This document shows, one piece after another, positions 42,081 to 51,607 of a DNA stretch of 64,000 nt. A program made the translations under genes and the position numbers. The notes below the pieces were generated by a model. It searched no databases and was not told where the DNA came from. It saw nothing but the letters and a program-made list of their open reading frames with translations. Source of the stretch: G963666935 sp963666935 (GTDB lineage Bacteria > Bacillota > Clostridia > Christensenellales > CAG-138). The DNA is taken from NCBI GenBank assembly GCA_963666935.1, contig OY762936.1, forward strand, positions 372,001 to 436,000, given 5' to 3'. The number at the start of each line of letters is the position of its first letter. Position 1 is the first letter of the stretch.

Positions 42081-43805
42081 TTATTCCTGTTTCCCGCTCT
42101 GATAAAGGTCTACCATCTCCTGAACGAGCTCTTCGCTCTTGGCGGTATAGCGGCCCAGAAAATGCGCCATCTCTTGAGAGAACTTAATCTGGTGATCAAG
42201 AAGTTCCTTTGCCTGCACCAAGGTCTGCTGTTTGATTACGTCAAGCTGATTCTCGTCGTAACGTATCTTCGATATGTCTGAAAAAATGCCGACGTATTGC
42301 TTTTCACTGCGCAGGGCGTACAGCTGCTCGTGATATTTCATGCCGTACTTAATTTTAATGCCTTCAACTTTTTCCATTCCTTCTACCAGCTTCTCAAATC
42401 CGTTTGCATCCATAAAATAGCTGATACGCCGTCCGATAATGTTATTTCCGCAGTGGAACATCGTAAGAAAAACCGGATTGGCCTTGATGATATGCAGTTC
42501 CTCATCCAGTATCACGATGCCGTTGGGGCTGGTCTCTATGATGCGGTCGGTACGCTGTTGCGCAAGGCGGCGCATATAAGGCATGCACATTTCGGGCTCC
42601 GCCATTCCGCGTACCACTGCGATTGCGTTCTCCCGACAGCTTTTGTATCCGCATGCCCCACAGTTAAGCTGAAGTGCAGGGTTGCTTTTCCCCGTTCGCT
42701 CAAGAACCTTCTGGATCTCGCTTTCATCCACGTTCGGTTCCCTTTCGCCGCCGTATTTGAAAAAAGAAGTCTCACAGTCCACATCGGATGCGAGTTCGCC
42801 GAACACGGGTAACTCCAAAGACGCGTATTTTAGCACGTCCTCCTTGCGCCGGTAAAGGTTGACGTCGTGCAAAAAGGTGGGCATTCCTGGCCCGTTGATG
42901 CAGCCCCCCTCGCAGAACAGGCATTCGGCTTCCGTGAACTGCCATTCGCGGGTAGGCACGTTAAGCATGCTGATTACTTCGCTTGCCCCGCATATGGCGA
43001 TGGTATTGTCGTCTATGTTGTTGCACGCAATGTTTCCGGTCTTCATCATGCCACCGGCAAGTGGGAAAAGACGGGCATTGTTCAGTTTCCCTCTGCTTTC
43101 AAAGCCGCTGGCATCGCAGGTTGCAAGGTCTATGCCCTCCTCCTTGATCCACTTGACCAGCTCTGCAAACGTAAGAACCGAATCGATGGCCCCCTCGTAT
43201 TCCGCTCGGCGGGCTTCCGATTTCTTGGCTGCACAGGGCCCGATGAATACGACGGCCCAGTCTTTTCCGAGGCGCTTTTTTAGCATGCGACCGTGAGCGA
43301 TCATGGGGGATACAACCGTTTTAAGACGGCTGACATATTCGGGTTTGTATCGTTCCACGTAGTTCACGACGGCGGGGCATGCCGTACAGATGCTGCCGTT
43401 TTCCGGCTGGTCAAAAGCGCGCTGCGCTACGAGCGCCGCGCCTTCCGCCGTTTCGGAAACATGGCCGAAGCCAAGTTTCCGAAGGGCGGATGGAAGGCGT
43501 TCCGCCTGCCATCCAGGGAAAGCGGAAGCGAAAGAGGGGGCAACCGATACCGCCGCCTTCTTGCCCGAGGCAAAAAGAGCTTTTACCTCGTCAAGGCTGC
43601 TTATGATCGTTTTCGCGTGCTGCGGACACTCTCGGACGCAGGTACCGCATTTGATGCATAATTCATCGCGTATGTGCGCTTGCCCGTTCTTGACGCTGAT
43701 GGCCTTTACTGGGCATACGCGCACGCAGCGGTAACAGTCGCGGCAGTTTGCTCTGACCGTAAATATTGTATCCAGGTTTTCACCGCTCCTGCTTATGTTG
43801 TCCAT
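42081..43805 (-). CDS. hydS: Sensory [FeFe] hydrogenase with PAS domain (HydS-like)
   Basis: 574 residues. Two N-terminal [4Fe-4S] motifs (CRDCYRCVRVCP, CIKCGTCVRECP) precede an H-cluster domain with altered motifs: L1 CTACPAV, L2 GPCAAKKSE, L3 FCEGGCINGPG. Next are a four-Cys Fe-S domain (CGACGYKSC ... MCMPY, about 370-405), a PAS domain (IIETSPNGIVILDEELHI ...) and a C-terminal helix. At L1 the proton-shuttle Cys is Ala, as in group C hydrogenases thought to sense H2. No kinase is fused; the next gene is a phosphatase. The ATG at 43805, with AGGGGGG before it, fits better than an upstream start. Confidence 0.88.
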   Translation of the reverse strand: MDNISRSGENLDTIFTVRANCRDCYRCVRVCPVKAISVKNGQAHIRDELCIKCGTCVRECPQHAKTIISSLDEVKALFASGKKAAVSVAPSFASAFPGWQAERLPSALRKLGFGHVSETAEGAALVAQRAFDQPENGSICTACPAVVNYVERYKPEYVSRLKTVVSPMIAHGRMLKKRLGKDWAVVFIGPCAAKKSEARRAEYEGAIDSVLTFAELVKWIKEEGIDLATCDASGFESRGKLNNARLFPLAGGMMKTGNIACNNIDDNTIAICGASEVISMLNVPTREWQFTEAECLFCEGGCINGPGMPTFLHDVNLYRRKEDVLKYASLELPVFGELASDVDCETSFFKYGGEREPNVDESEIQKVLERTGKSNPALQLNCGACGYKSCRENAIAVVRGMAEPEMCMPYMRRLAQQRTDRIIETSPNGIVILDEELHIIKANPVFLTMFHCGNNIIGRRISYFMDANGFEKLVEGMEKVEGIKIKYGMKYHEQLYALRSEKQYVGIFSDISKIRYDENQLDVIKQQTLVQAKELLDHQIKFSQEMAHFLGRYTAKSEELVQEMVDLYQSGKQE

Positions 43806-43836
43806 AATGCCCCCCTTTGGCTTTCCATCCGTTCCG

Positions 43837-45837
43837 CTATTTTTTAGCGGCCAATACTTTTTCGATTGCCGCAGTGGCTTTTTCAAGCGTACACAGTTCG
43901 ATTATTTCTCCGTTCACCTTAAGCACCGGGCCCTTTTTGCATTTTTCGCTGCAGAAGCTCGCTGTGAATTTTGTCTTGTCCTCTAGCCCATTTGCATGGA
44001 TATATTCCATAAGCTGCGAGTAAAGCTGCTGCGCGCCGCGCAGGAAGCAGCTTGTGCCGAAGCATATGCTCAGGGAAAGCAGTTTTTCGCTTCCTTCTTT
44101 GTTTTCCGCGAGCACAATCCTCTCGCTCATGATGCGTCTGCGGTTCTTGTAGTCCGTGTGCAAAAGCTTGTGCATGTCTAATTTATTGTCATACAGCTGC
44201 CTTACATATGGATTCTCAATGGAGTTATGGAACTGAAGCATCGTGTCATTGTCATAAAGACCCTTGGCGCGCTTCGTTACTGTTTCCTTATGTTTTCCCT
44301 GCTCGGCAGCCGGCTGTCCTCCGCCGTTTACACAGCCGCCGGGGCATGCCATCACTTCCACGAGGTCGAAATGGGCATCTCCGCACCGGATTTCATCCAT
44401 CAGCTTGCGTGCGTTTGCAAGACCGCTCACAATAGCAAGTTTCAGGGTTATGCCGTTTACGGTGACTTCGGCACTGGTGATTCCATCGCTGTAACGAAGC
44501 TGGCGGAAGTCGTTGCTCATGCCCCTGCCGAGAGAATCCGCAGCATATCTGAGAACGGCCTCGCTTACGCCGCCCGTGGTTCCAAATATGACGCCGGCGC
44601 CGGTCTTGAACCCGAAAGGAAGATCAAAGCTTCCCGGATCCAGCTGGGTGAACTCAATGCCGCGTTCTTTGATCATGATCGCCAGCTCGCTTGAGGTCAG
44701 CACATAGTCAACGTCCGGGTTGCCGTTTACCTTGAATTCATCGCGTTTGGCCTCAAATTTTTTGGCCGTGCAGGGCATGACGGAGACCACCACGATCTTT
44801 TCGCGGGGAATCCCGAGTTCGCGGCTCAGGGTCTCCTTGGCCACGCTGCCGAACATCTGCTGGGGTGATTTGCAGGAGGATAGGTTGGGCAGCAGGTCCG
44901 GATAGTACTGCTCCGCAAACTTCACCCATGCCGGGCAGCAGGAGGTAAACTGGGGCAGACGGTCATTCTCAGAGTAACGCTTCAAGAATTCGTTGCCTTC
45001 TTCCACAACCGTAAGGTCTGCGGTAAAGGACGTATCATATACCTTGTTAACGCCCATCATGCGCAATGCCGTGACAACCTGGCCGATTGTCGCATCGCCC
45101 GGTTTGAATCCAAATTGCTCGCCAATGGCAACGCGTACCGCCGGAGCGATCTGAACGACCACAACCTTTTCGGAGTCATGAATCGCGTCCCAAACTTCGT
45201 TGATCTGGAACTTTGTGGTCAGCGCGCCCACCGGGCATATCTTTACGCACTGCCCGCAGTTGATGCACTCGACTTCGCCCATTCCTTTTCCGAAACAGGG
45301 AGCAACCTCAGACTGTGCGCCTCTTTTTGCAAAGTCAAGCACGCCAACGCTCTGGATTTCGTTACATACACGCACGCAGTCTCCGCACAGTACACACTTG
45401 TTGGGATCGCGGATGATGGCATCCGAGCTTAAGTCCTTGGGCTGCTTTTTATTGACCTGCTTGAAGCGCACCTTTTCTACGCCTAGCTGCTTAGCAACCT
45501 GTTGCAGGCGGCAGTCTCCGCTCTTGGGGCAGGTCAGGCAGTCCTGGTCGTGGGCGGCGAGCATCAGCTCAATAATCATCTTGCGCATCTTGCGAATTTG
45601 TGCCGTGTCGGTGTGGACGATCATTCCACCTTCGGGGGGCGTTGAGCAGGCGGGCTGTATGCCGCGCCCTTCAATATCCACCATGCACATGCGGCAAGCA
45701 CCGTAGATGCTGATCTCCGAATGATAGCAGAACGTGGGAAGCTCGATGTGCGCTTTGCGGATGACTTCGAGTAGATTGCGTTCGCCTTCAATCGGCACTT
45801 CAATGTTATCAACAGTTATAACCTGATTTTTGGTCAT
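43837..45837 (-). CDS. hydA: [FeFe] hydrogenase catalytic subunit HydA with C-terminal [2Fe-2S] domain
   Basis: 666 residues. N-terminal [2Fe-2S], His-ligated [4Fe-4S] (HDQDCLTCPKSGDC), two ferredoxin clusters (CVLCGDCVRVC, CINCGQCVKIC), H-cluster domain with canonical L1 TSCCPAW, L2 MPCTAKK and L3 MACPGGC, then a thioredoxin-like [2Fe-2S] domain (about 590-666: CFGTSCFLRG, CSEKCKKGP). This layout is that of HydA in trimeric electron-bifurcating hydrogenases such as the Thermotoga type, which couple H2 to NAD and ferredoxin. It lies 13 nt after hydB. Confidence 0.94.
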   Translation of the reverse strand: MTKNQVITVDNIEVPIEGERNLLEVIRKAHIELPTFCYHSEISIYGACRMCMVDIEGRGIQPACSTPPEGGMIVHTDTAQIRKMRKMIIELMLAAHDQDCLTCPKSGDCRLQQVAKQLGVEKVRFKQVNKKQPKDLSSDAIIRDPNKCVLCGDCVRVCNEIQSVGVLDFAKRGAQSEVAPCFGKGMGEVECINCGQCVKICPVGALTTKFQINEVWDAIHDSEKVVVVQIAPAVRVAIGEQFGFKPGDATIGQVVTALRMMGVNKVYDTSFTADLTVVEEGNEFLKRYSENDRLPQFTSCCPAWVKFAEQYYPDLLPNLSSCKSPQQMFGSVAKETLSRELGIPREKIVVVSVMPCTAKKFEAKRDEFKVNGNPDVDYVLTSSELAIMIKERGIEFTQLDPGSFDLPFGFKTGAGVIFGTTGGVSEAVLRYAADSLGRGMSNDFRQLRYSDGITSAEVTVNGITLKLAIVSGLANARKLMDEIRCGDAHFDLVEVMACPGGCVNGGGQPAAEQGKHKETVTKRAKGLYDNDTMLQFHNSIENPYVRQLYDNKLDMHKLLHTDYKNRRRIMSERIVLAENKEGSEKLLSLSICFGTSCFLRGAQQLYSQLMEYIHANGLEDKTKFTASFCSEKCKKGPVLKVNGEIIELCTLEKATAAIEKVLAAKK

Positions 45838-45850
45838 TGTCTTTGTCCCC

Positions 45851-47734
45851 CTATTTCACTTCAACGGCTTCGAACTTACAGGCCTCTAAGCACGCGCCAC
45901 ACTTTATGCACTTGGCAGCATCAATGACATACGGCTGACCCTTTGCGCCTGTGATGGCGCCCACCGGGCATTTCTTTGCGCACAGTCCGCAGCTCTTGCA
46001 CTTGGCTAAATCAATAGAATAGACCTTAAGCCCGTTGCAGCGTCCAGCGGGGCAGCGCTTCTCGAATACGTGAGCATTATACTCATCGCGGAAATATTTC
46101 AGCGTGGACAGCACCGGGTTAGGCGCCGTCTTTCCCAACCCACAAAGAGAACCTACGCTTACTGTTTTGGCAAGCTCTTCGAGCAGGGGAATCGTGGTTT
46201 CGTCCGCGCGGCCTTCGATGATATCGTCCATGAGCGCAAGCATCTGGCGCGTACCTTCGCGGCAAACCACACATTTTCCGCAGGATTCGTTCTGGGTAAA
46301 CTGCATGAAGAAACGGGCGATCTGCACGATGCAGGTCTGCTTGTTCATAACCACCAGGCCTCCCGAACCGACCATAGCACCAACTTTTTTGAGGTTCTCA
46401 TAGTCGAGCTCCATATCGAGCATTTCCGGGGTAAGGCATCCGCCCGAAGGCCCGCCGATCTGCACTGCTTTAAAATCTGCGCCAACGTTGGTTCCGTCGT
46501 CGTTCACAACGCCGCCGCCGATGTCTACGATGATCTCGCGAAGCGTGGTTCCGAACGGAACTTCAATAAGCCCGGTGTTTGCCACATGCCCCGTAAGAGA
46601 GAACGTCTTGGTACCCTTGCTTCCTTCTGTGCCCACGCGGGCAAACTCTTCCCAGCCAATGCGCAGGATGAGCGGTACGGTTGCGAGGGTCTCAACGTTG
46701 TTTATGATGGTCGGCTTCCCAAACAGGCCGCTCTGCGCAGGATATGGGGGTTTTGGCATGGGCATTCCGCGCTTTCCTTCAATGGAGGCCATCAGAGCAG
46801 TTTCTTCACCGCATACGAATGCGCCTGCGCCTTCCATGATCTCAATGTCGAAATTGCATCCGGAACCAAATATGTTTTCTCCTAGTATGCCCGCATCCCG
46901 AGCAGACTTAATCGCAATTCCCAGTCTCTTTACGGCGAGGGGATATTCGGTACGCACATAAATGACTCCGTTGGTAGCGCCAATGGCGCGTCCGGCGATC
47001 ATCATGCCTTCGAGCACGCTGTGCGGAACGCCTTCCATGACGCAGCAGTCCATGAACGCGCCCGGGTCACCTTCGTCGCCGTTGCATATAATGTATTTGA
47101 CGTCGTTTTTCTGCGCTGCGGCCATCTTCCATTTCCGTCCTGTGGGGAATCCTCCGCCTCCGCGCCCTCTAAGCCCGGATTGATCGACTTCGGCAATAAC
47201 CTCTTCCGGCGTCATTTCGCAGAAAGCACGACGCGCCTGCTCATATCCGCCGTTTGCGATATATTCGTCCATGTCCAAAGGGTCAATGGCGCCGCAGAAC
47301 GCTAGGGAGCGTCGCTGTTGCTTTTTATAATAAGGTATGCCCGCAGTGGTCTTTGAGGGGCCGTCCGGCGCCATATAGAGCAGCCGTTCCACAATTTCAC
47401 CCTTTACGAGCGTCTTTTCAATGATCTCATCAACGTCTCCGGGCCGCACTTTCGTATAGAGGATGTGCTCCGGCTCAATCGTCACCAGCGGACCCACCTG
47501 ACAGAAACCCTGACAGCCGGAGATTGAGAGAAGGTGCTTGTGATCTCCTTCTTCTTTTTTCAGGGTAACCGCAAAGGGAAGCCCCTTTTCTTTCATGACT
47601 TCGTTGAATTTATCGTAGACCTCAAGTGATCCGTTCGCTACGCAGCCCGTCCCCGCGCATACGATTACGCGCGTGTCGAGTTTTTCCATTTTACCTTCAA
47701 AATTTGTTTTACGTTCTCCAAGATTAGCCGTCAT
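45851..47734 (-). CDS. hydB: NuoF-like HydB subunit
   Basis: 627 residues. An N-terminal [2Fe-2S] thioredoxin-like domain (CAGTGC ... CQGFCQVGP), the NuoF FMN/NADH domain (GRGGGGFPTGRK, GDEGDPGAFMDCC), SLBB, a [4Fe-4S] site (CGKCVVC), and two C-terminal ferredoxin clusters (CKSCGLCAKKC, CIKCGACLEAC). It is the standard HydB form, in contrast to the fused homologue at 36642. It oxidises or reduces NAD(H) and carries the proposed bifurcating site. AGGAGG is 9 nt before the ATG, overlapping the hydC stop. Confidence 0.94.
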   Translation of the reverse strand: MTANLGERKTNFEGKMEKLDTRVIVCAGTGCVANGSLEVYDKFNEVMKEKGLPFAVTLKKEEGDHKHLLSISGCQGFCQVGPLVTIEPEHILYTKVRPGDVDEIIEKTLVKGEIVERLLYMAPDGPSKTTAGIPYYKKQQRRSLAFCGAIDPLDMDEYIANGGYEQARRAFCEMTPEEVIAEVDQSGLRGRGGGGFPTGRKWKMAAAQKNDVKYIICNGDEGDPGAFMDCCVMEGVPHSVLEGMMIAGRAIGATNGVIYVRTEYPLAVKRLGIAIKSARDAGILGENIFGSGCNFDIEIMEGAGAFVCGEETALMASIEGKRGMPMPKPPYPAQSGLFGKPTIINNVETLATVPLILRIGWEEFARVGTEGSKGTKTFSLTGHVANTGLIEVPFGTTLREIIVDIGGGVVNDDGTNVGADFKAVQIGGPSGGCLTPEMLDMELDYENLKKVGAMVGSGGLVVMNKQTCIVQIARFFMQFTQNESCGKCVVCREGTRQMLALMDDIIEGRADETTIPLLEELAKTVSVGSLCGLGKTAPNPVLSTLKYFRDEYNAHVFEKRCPAGRCNGLKVYSIDLAKCKSCGLCAKKCPVGAITGAKGQPYVIDAAKCIKCGACLEACKFEAVEVK

Positions 47735-47736
47735 TT

Positions 47737-48222
47737 TTAGCAGCCTCCTTTTTCCTCTTCCCTAACTTTGTCAATGAGCTCAATGGCTTTATCGGGAGTC
47801 ATAAGGCCGTGAACCTTGCCATCAATCACCATCGCGGGTGCCAGTGAGCAAGCCCCAAGGCACGCCACGGTCTCAAAAGTGAACATCATATCCGGCGTGG
47901 TCTTGCGCTCGCTGTCCAGCCCGAGATGCTTGGCGATTGCGTCTGCAATGTCTTCGGAACGTTTTACATGGCAAGCCGTGCCGTCGCAGACTTTAATAAT
48001 ATGGCGGCCCTTAGGCTCAAGCGTAAAGTGAGAGTAGAACGTCGCGACTCCATATACCGCCGCGGGCGATACTGAGAGGGCCGTTGAAACAAAAACCATC
48101 AGCTCTTCCGGTAAGTAACCATATTCCCCCTGAATCTCTCTCAGTATGGGAATCAGCTTATCCGGAGAATGCTGGTATTTGTCCAGGATCGCACATACAC
48201 GATCGAATCTGTTGTCTTCCAT
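47737..48222 (-). CDS. hydC: NuoE-like HydC subunit
   Basis: 161 residues. A helical N-terminus and a thioredoxin-like [2Fe-2S] domain with CDGTACHVKRS and CLGACSLAP. It is the partner of the HydB/HydA that follow. It begins 70 bp after the rex stop and ends just before hydB. It is clearly paralogous to the hydC at 39722 and shares the PKGRH segment. Confidence 0.93.
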   Translation of the reverse strand: MEDNRFDRVCAILDKYQHSPDKLIPILREIQGEYGYLPEELMVFVSTALSVSPAAVYGVATFYSHFTLEPKGRHIIKVCDGTACHVKRSEDIADAIAKHLGLDSERKTTPDMMFTFETVACLGACSLAPAMVIDGKVHGLMTPDKAIELIDKVREEEKGGC

Positions 48223-48292
48223 AAATCTGCTCCTTAATATTATTCAAAATTCTTACCCCGCAAAGCCTTTTGGCTTCTCGGGGCTTCTCCGC

Positions 48293-49018
48293 TTATCTCT
48301 GCCCGTCGAGGGCTGAACCCGATTCCAAAATTTCCTCCCATTCCGTTTTTCCTTGGATTCCCTCATGGCTAAAGTGCTCTTGGAGATGCCTGGAGAGAAG
48401 CAGCAAGGAAGCCGCCATGTTCTCGTTTTGAACCATAATCCCCTCCGGAACGTTAAGGTGGACTGGCGCAAAGTTCCATATGGCGAGGCATCCCGCCTCC
48501 ACTAGCATATCGCAGACCCCCTGAGCCGCCCCTGCGGGCACCGTTATGATTCCGATCCGGATGTTGAGGCGCTTTGTAAGATCAACGAGCTTATTGAGCG
48601 GGAAGATCATCTTTTCGTTATATTCCATCCCCATTGCCGCCTCGTCTGAATCAAATCCGGCAACAATTTTCAGCCCGTACTCGTCAAACCCCTTATAGGA
48701 TAAAAGCGCTTTGCCAAGATGTCCTGCGCCCACCAGCACCGCCTCGTCATTGTTGTTGAGGCCAAGGAAATCCTCAATATCACTGACCAGATCCTTTATG
48801 ACGTATCCCGTTCTCGGGCGGCCGCCGGACTGGCTTACGGCGGCGAGGTCCTTGCGCACCTGCACTTCATTGAGGTTCAGCGCACGGGCGATTACCGTCG
48901 CGGATGTGTTTTCCGTGCCGGCAGCCAATGCGGACTGAAGATAGCCAAGATAAAATGGAATCCGTTTTACCGTCTGATTCGATATGGGGGTAATACTGCT
49001 GTCACGTGTACTCATCAT
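48293..49018 (-). CDS. rex: Redox-sensing transcriptional repressor Rex
   Basis: 241 residues (or 240 from the second ATG, which has better spacing to AGGGGG). A winged helix N-terminus (VKRIPFYLGYL ... VRKDLAAVSQSGGRPRTGY) is followed by a Rossmann domain with VGAGHLGKALL and a C-terminal swap helix. Rex binds DNA when the NADH/NAD ratio is low and represses fermentative and hydrogenase genes. It is the first gene upstream of hydCBA-hydS-phosphatase, so the operon is likely self-regulated. Confidence 0.93.
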   Translation of the reverse strand: MMSTRDSSITPISNQTVKRIPFYLGYLQSALAAGTENTSATVIARALNLNEVQVRKDLAAVSQSGGRPRTGYVIKDLVSDIEDFLGLNNNDEAVLVGAGHLGKALLSYKGFDEYGLKIVAGFDSDEAAMGMEYNEKMIFPLNKLVDLTKRLNIRIGIITVPAGAAQGVCDMLVEAGCLAIWNFAPVHLNVPEGIMVQNENMAASLLLLSRHLQEHFSHEGIQGKTEWEEILESGSALDGQR

Positions 49019-49062
49019 TTCACCCCCTGGATTCCGTCCAATTTTATCAATATTAATTTATC

Positions 49063-49096
49063 GATATAATTATATCAAATGAACCTTGATTGTCAA
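49063..49096 (-). promoter_or_regulatory. rex promoter with palindromic site
   Basis: On the minus strand, TTGACA (49096-49091), a 16-bp spacer and TATAAT (49074-49069). The perfect palindrome GATATAATTATATC (49063-49076) covers the -10, and in TTGATATAATTATATCGA it loosely resembles a Rex site. This would allow autoregulation. Confidence 0.6.
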
Positions 49097-49250
49097 CATT
49101 TTTACATACTTTTTTTAGTTAATATCTTTAAAACCAGCCTGGATTTTTTCTGGTATAGCCGCTATTTTCCTTTTTTGGTAATCGTACTGTAAATGATGCT
49201 CATGGCAATAAAATTTCACCTTTAAATTTTCTTGCGTATAAATAAAATAA

Positions 49251-49280
49251 TCCCCCGCAGTTTGTGGCGGGGGATGGAAT
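49251..49280 (-). terminator. Terminator of the chemoreceptor gene
   Basis: An 8-bp GC stem TCCCCCGC/GCGGGGGA with 8-nt loop, followed on the minus strand by TTATTTTATTTAT. Confidence 0.75.
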
Positions 49281-49307
49281 CATTTATGTTACTATCTGAA
49301 CAGTTTT

Positions 49308-51407
49308 TCAAGATTCACTATTGAGAATAAACCTTGAAACGAGCTCTTCCAGCCTATTTGCTTGGTCGGAGAGCTCTTGGCTTGCTGCAGCGCTTTCCTC
49401 GGCGGTGGCGGAGTTCATCTGCACAACGCTGGATATCTGTTCAATTCCAATGAGAATTTGTCTTACACTCTCAGATTGCGTGGTCGTTGCGGATGAAATT
49501 TCCTCAACCAGTTTTCCCATGCTTGAGGCTTTTTCATTGACGTTTTCAAACGCATTGCTTGCATTTTTGGCCAGAGTGACGCCTTTGTTTACTGCGGCAA
49601 CGGAAGCTTCAATCAATACAGCGGTGTTCTTTGCGGATTCAGAAGACTTCTGGGCAAGATTTCTGACCTCGTCAGCCACTACGGCAAAGCCTTTGCCTGC
49701 TGAGCCTGCACGGGCAGCTTCCACTGCGGCATTGAGTGCCAGAATGTTTGTCTGGAAAGCGATGGCGTCAATATCTTTAAGGACTTTCCGGATATTTTCC
49801 GAAGCTGTTGCGATATCCGTCATTGCATTGAGTAGCTGGTGCATTTCTGCAAGGCTGATATTGATGACCGAATTAACCTGCTCGGTGATCTCAAAAGCAG
49901 TTTCGGCACTGTTGGCGGTGCCACCGAGCTGTTCGGATATTTCGTTGATGCTTGCAGAAAACTCTTCAATTGCGGATGCCTGCTCTGTAGCTCCCTGAGC
50001 GAGCGTCTGTGCACCGGCGGATACCTGATCGGAAGCAGAAGAAACTTGGCCGGTTGCTCTTCGGATTTCAAGTAAGGTTTGTGCTAGGGTGCTCTTTATA
50101 TGTTCCAGTGACTCAAAAATGGTGGAGTAATCTCCAATATACTTATCCCTGTTTTTTGAAGAGACGCAAAAGTTGTCATTGGCCATTTCGGATAGGAGGT
50201 AGCTGATATCCTTGATAATCAAACGCAGTCCTTCCGTCATGTTCATGAATGAATGTGACAGTTGGCCAATTTCATCCTCTGATTTAATATCCATATTTAT
50301 TTCAAGATCGCCATTTTCAATTTTCCTTGCGGAATCCACAATGCTTTGAATGGGACTAATTTTTCTCCGGAGTAAAAAGCTGGTGAATAAAATGATCAGT
50401 ACAACGGCGACAACCGCAACGGCAACAAGCCATATAACAATTTGAACTGTTGCCGAATTAAAGTCGGATGATTCTATTACGGTTTGAGACCACCAAGTTT
50501 CATTGCCCATTTCAATGGGTTGAAAATAGCGAATTTCAGATATGCCTTCACTGTTGACAGTTTCAATCCGGAAAGCAGTGCCGTTTCCGAAGTTTTGAGC
50601 AATTGTGGCATACTCGTCCTGATTTGCCAGCAGTGATCCAAAATTACTGCCGATATTTTCTATGTTTTTGCTGTCATACATGACAGTGCCGTTTCCAGAG
50701 ATAATACCCGCATACATGGTTGGATAGCTTGCATTCTCAACCTCTATCGAACCGAAGCTATCCATGCCGAAATCGGCGATTACGTCGCCGATGACATTAC
50801 CGTCTCCGCTTTCAATAGGAATGGCAATAGAAACCATGTAGATTCCTCCCCAGTTAAAGGGGTCGGTAATCACGGGTTTATTGTTCAAAATAGCGTCCTT
50901 ATAGTATGTCTGCGTTGTGTAATCTTCCGAATACATCGATACGGTATGATTTGCCGCCATGGTATCGTCGATGTAAATTGCAAATTGTTCAATATCGTTG
51001 TCAAAAGCATAAGGTTCAAAGAATATGCCAAGGCCAACGAGGCTCTCGTTGGCCGCTACCTTCTTCCACGCGGATTCAATGGCCATGTTCTCAATGGATT
51101 TACAGGAATCTGACAGATACTTACCTGTGTATACGTCACTCGCTTGTATTTTAGGAGTGCCGGTTGAGGTGGGGGTGTAATTTGTAGCGACGTATGATCG
51201 AAGATCATCCGCAGCGCCCATGGCTTCGTCCAACATGGATTGTATGCGTATGGAGTTTTGCTCGGCGATGGCATTCAATGTTCCATTTGTGCCGGAGGAT
51301 ATCGAATTCGTAGAAAGAATTACTGCTACAGCAATCAGGGCAAATAAAACAACGAGGACAAAAGTTGCTTCAATTAATGCAATCCTTGTTGCGAGTTTTT
51401 TTTTCAT
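49308..51407 (-). CDS. Methyl-accepting chemotaxis protein
   Basis: 699 residues. A membrane helix at about 8-30, an extracytoplasmic double-Cache-like sensor domain (about 45-335), a second helix (about 340-362), HAMP (about 363-415) and the signalling domain with the conserved hairpin AIAFQTNILALNAAVEAARAG near residue 560. The ligand is unknown. Ribosome site CAGCAATG is weak. It is monocistronic, with a terminator 34 nt downstream; no other che genes are in the window. Confidence 0.92.
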   Translation of the reverse strand: MKKKLATRIALIEATFVLVVLFALIAVAVILSTNSISSGTNGTLNAIAEQNSIRIQSMLDEAMGAADDLRSYVATNYTPTSTGTPKIQASDVYTGKYLSDSCKSIENMAIESAWKKVAANESLVGLGIFFEPYAFDNDIEQFAIYIDDTMAANHTVSMYSEDYTTQTYYKDAILNNKPVITDPFNWGGIYMVSIAIPIESGDGNVIGDVIADFGMDSFGSIEVENASYPTMYAGIISGNGTVMYDSKNIENIGSNFGSLLANQDEYATIAQNFGNGTAFRIETVNSEGISEIRYFQPIEMGNETWWSQTVIESSDFNSATVQIVIWLVAVAVVAVVLIILFTSFLLRRKISPIQSIVDSARKIENGDLEINMDIKSEDEIGQLSHSFMNMTEGLRLIIKDISYLLSEMANDNFCVSSKNRDKYIGDYSTIFESLEHIKSTLAQTLLEIRRATGQVSSASDQVSAGAQTLAQGATEQASAIEEFSASINEISEQLGGTANSAETAFEITEQVNSVINISLAEMHQLLNAMTDIATASENIRKVLKDIDAIAFQTNILALNAAVEAARAGSAGKGFAVVADEVRNLAQKSSESAKNTAVLIEASVAAVNKGVTLAKNASNAFENVNEKASSMGKLVEEISSATTTQSESVRQILIGIEQISSVVQMNSATAEESAAASQELSDQANRLEELVSRFILNSES

Positions 51408-51560
51408 TGCTGGTTACCCCCATCGATATTTTTTGTTTATACATTAAATATCGACAAAAATCGTCCAAAACTATATTTATTTTTTGATTTAATTTTTTGG
51501 GCTGCCTCTAATTCATATTCTCTGGAAAAAGCGCTGCAGTTTCGCTGCCCATACAGCATA

Positions 51561-51596
51561 AAAAGGGCCGGAGGCATAGCACCTCCCGGCCCTTTT
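51561..51596 (-). terminator. Strong bidirectional-type terminator
   Basis: AAAAGGGCCGG-AGG pairs with CCT-CCCGGCCCTTTT; the minus-strand product ends in TTTTTATG. It lies 12 nt after the stop of the surface protein gene. Confidence 0.85.
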
Positions 51597-51607
51597 TGGT
51601 CCTTTGT

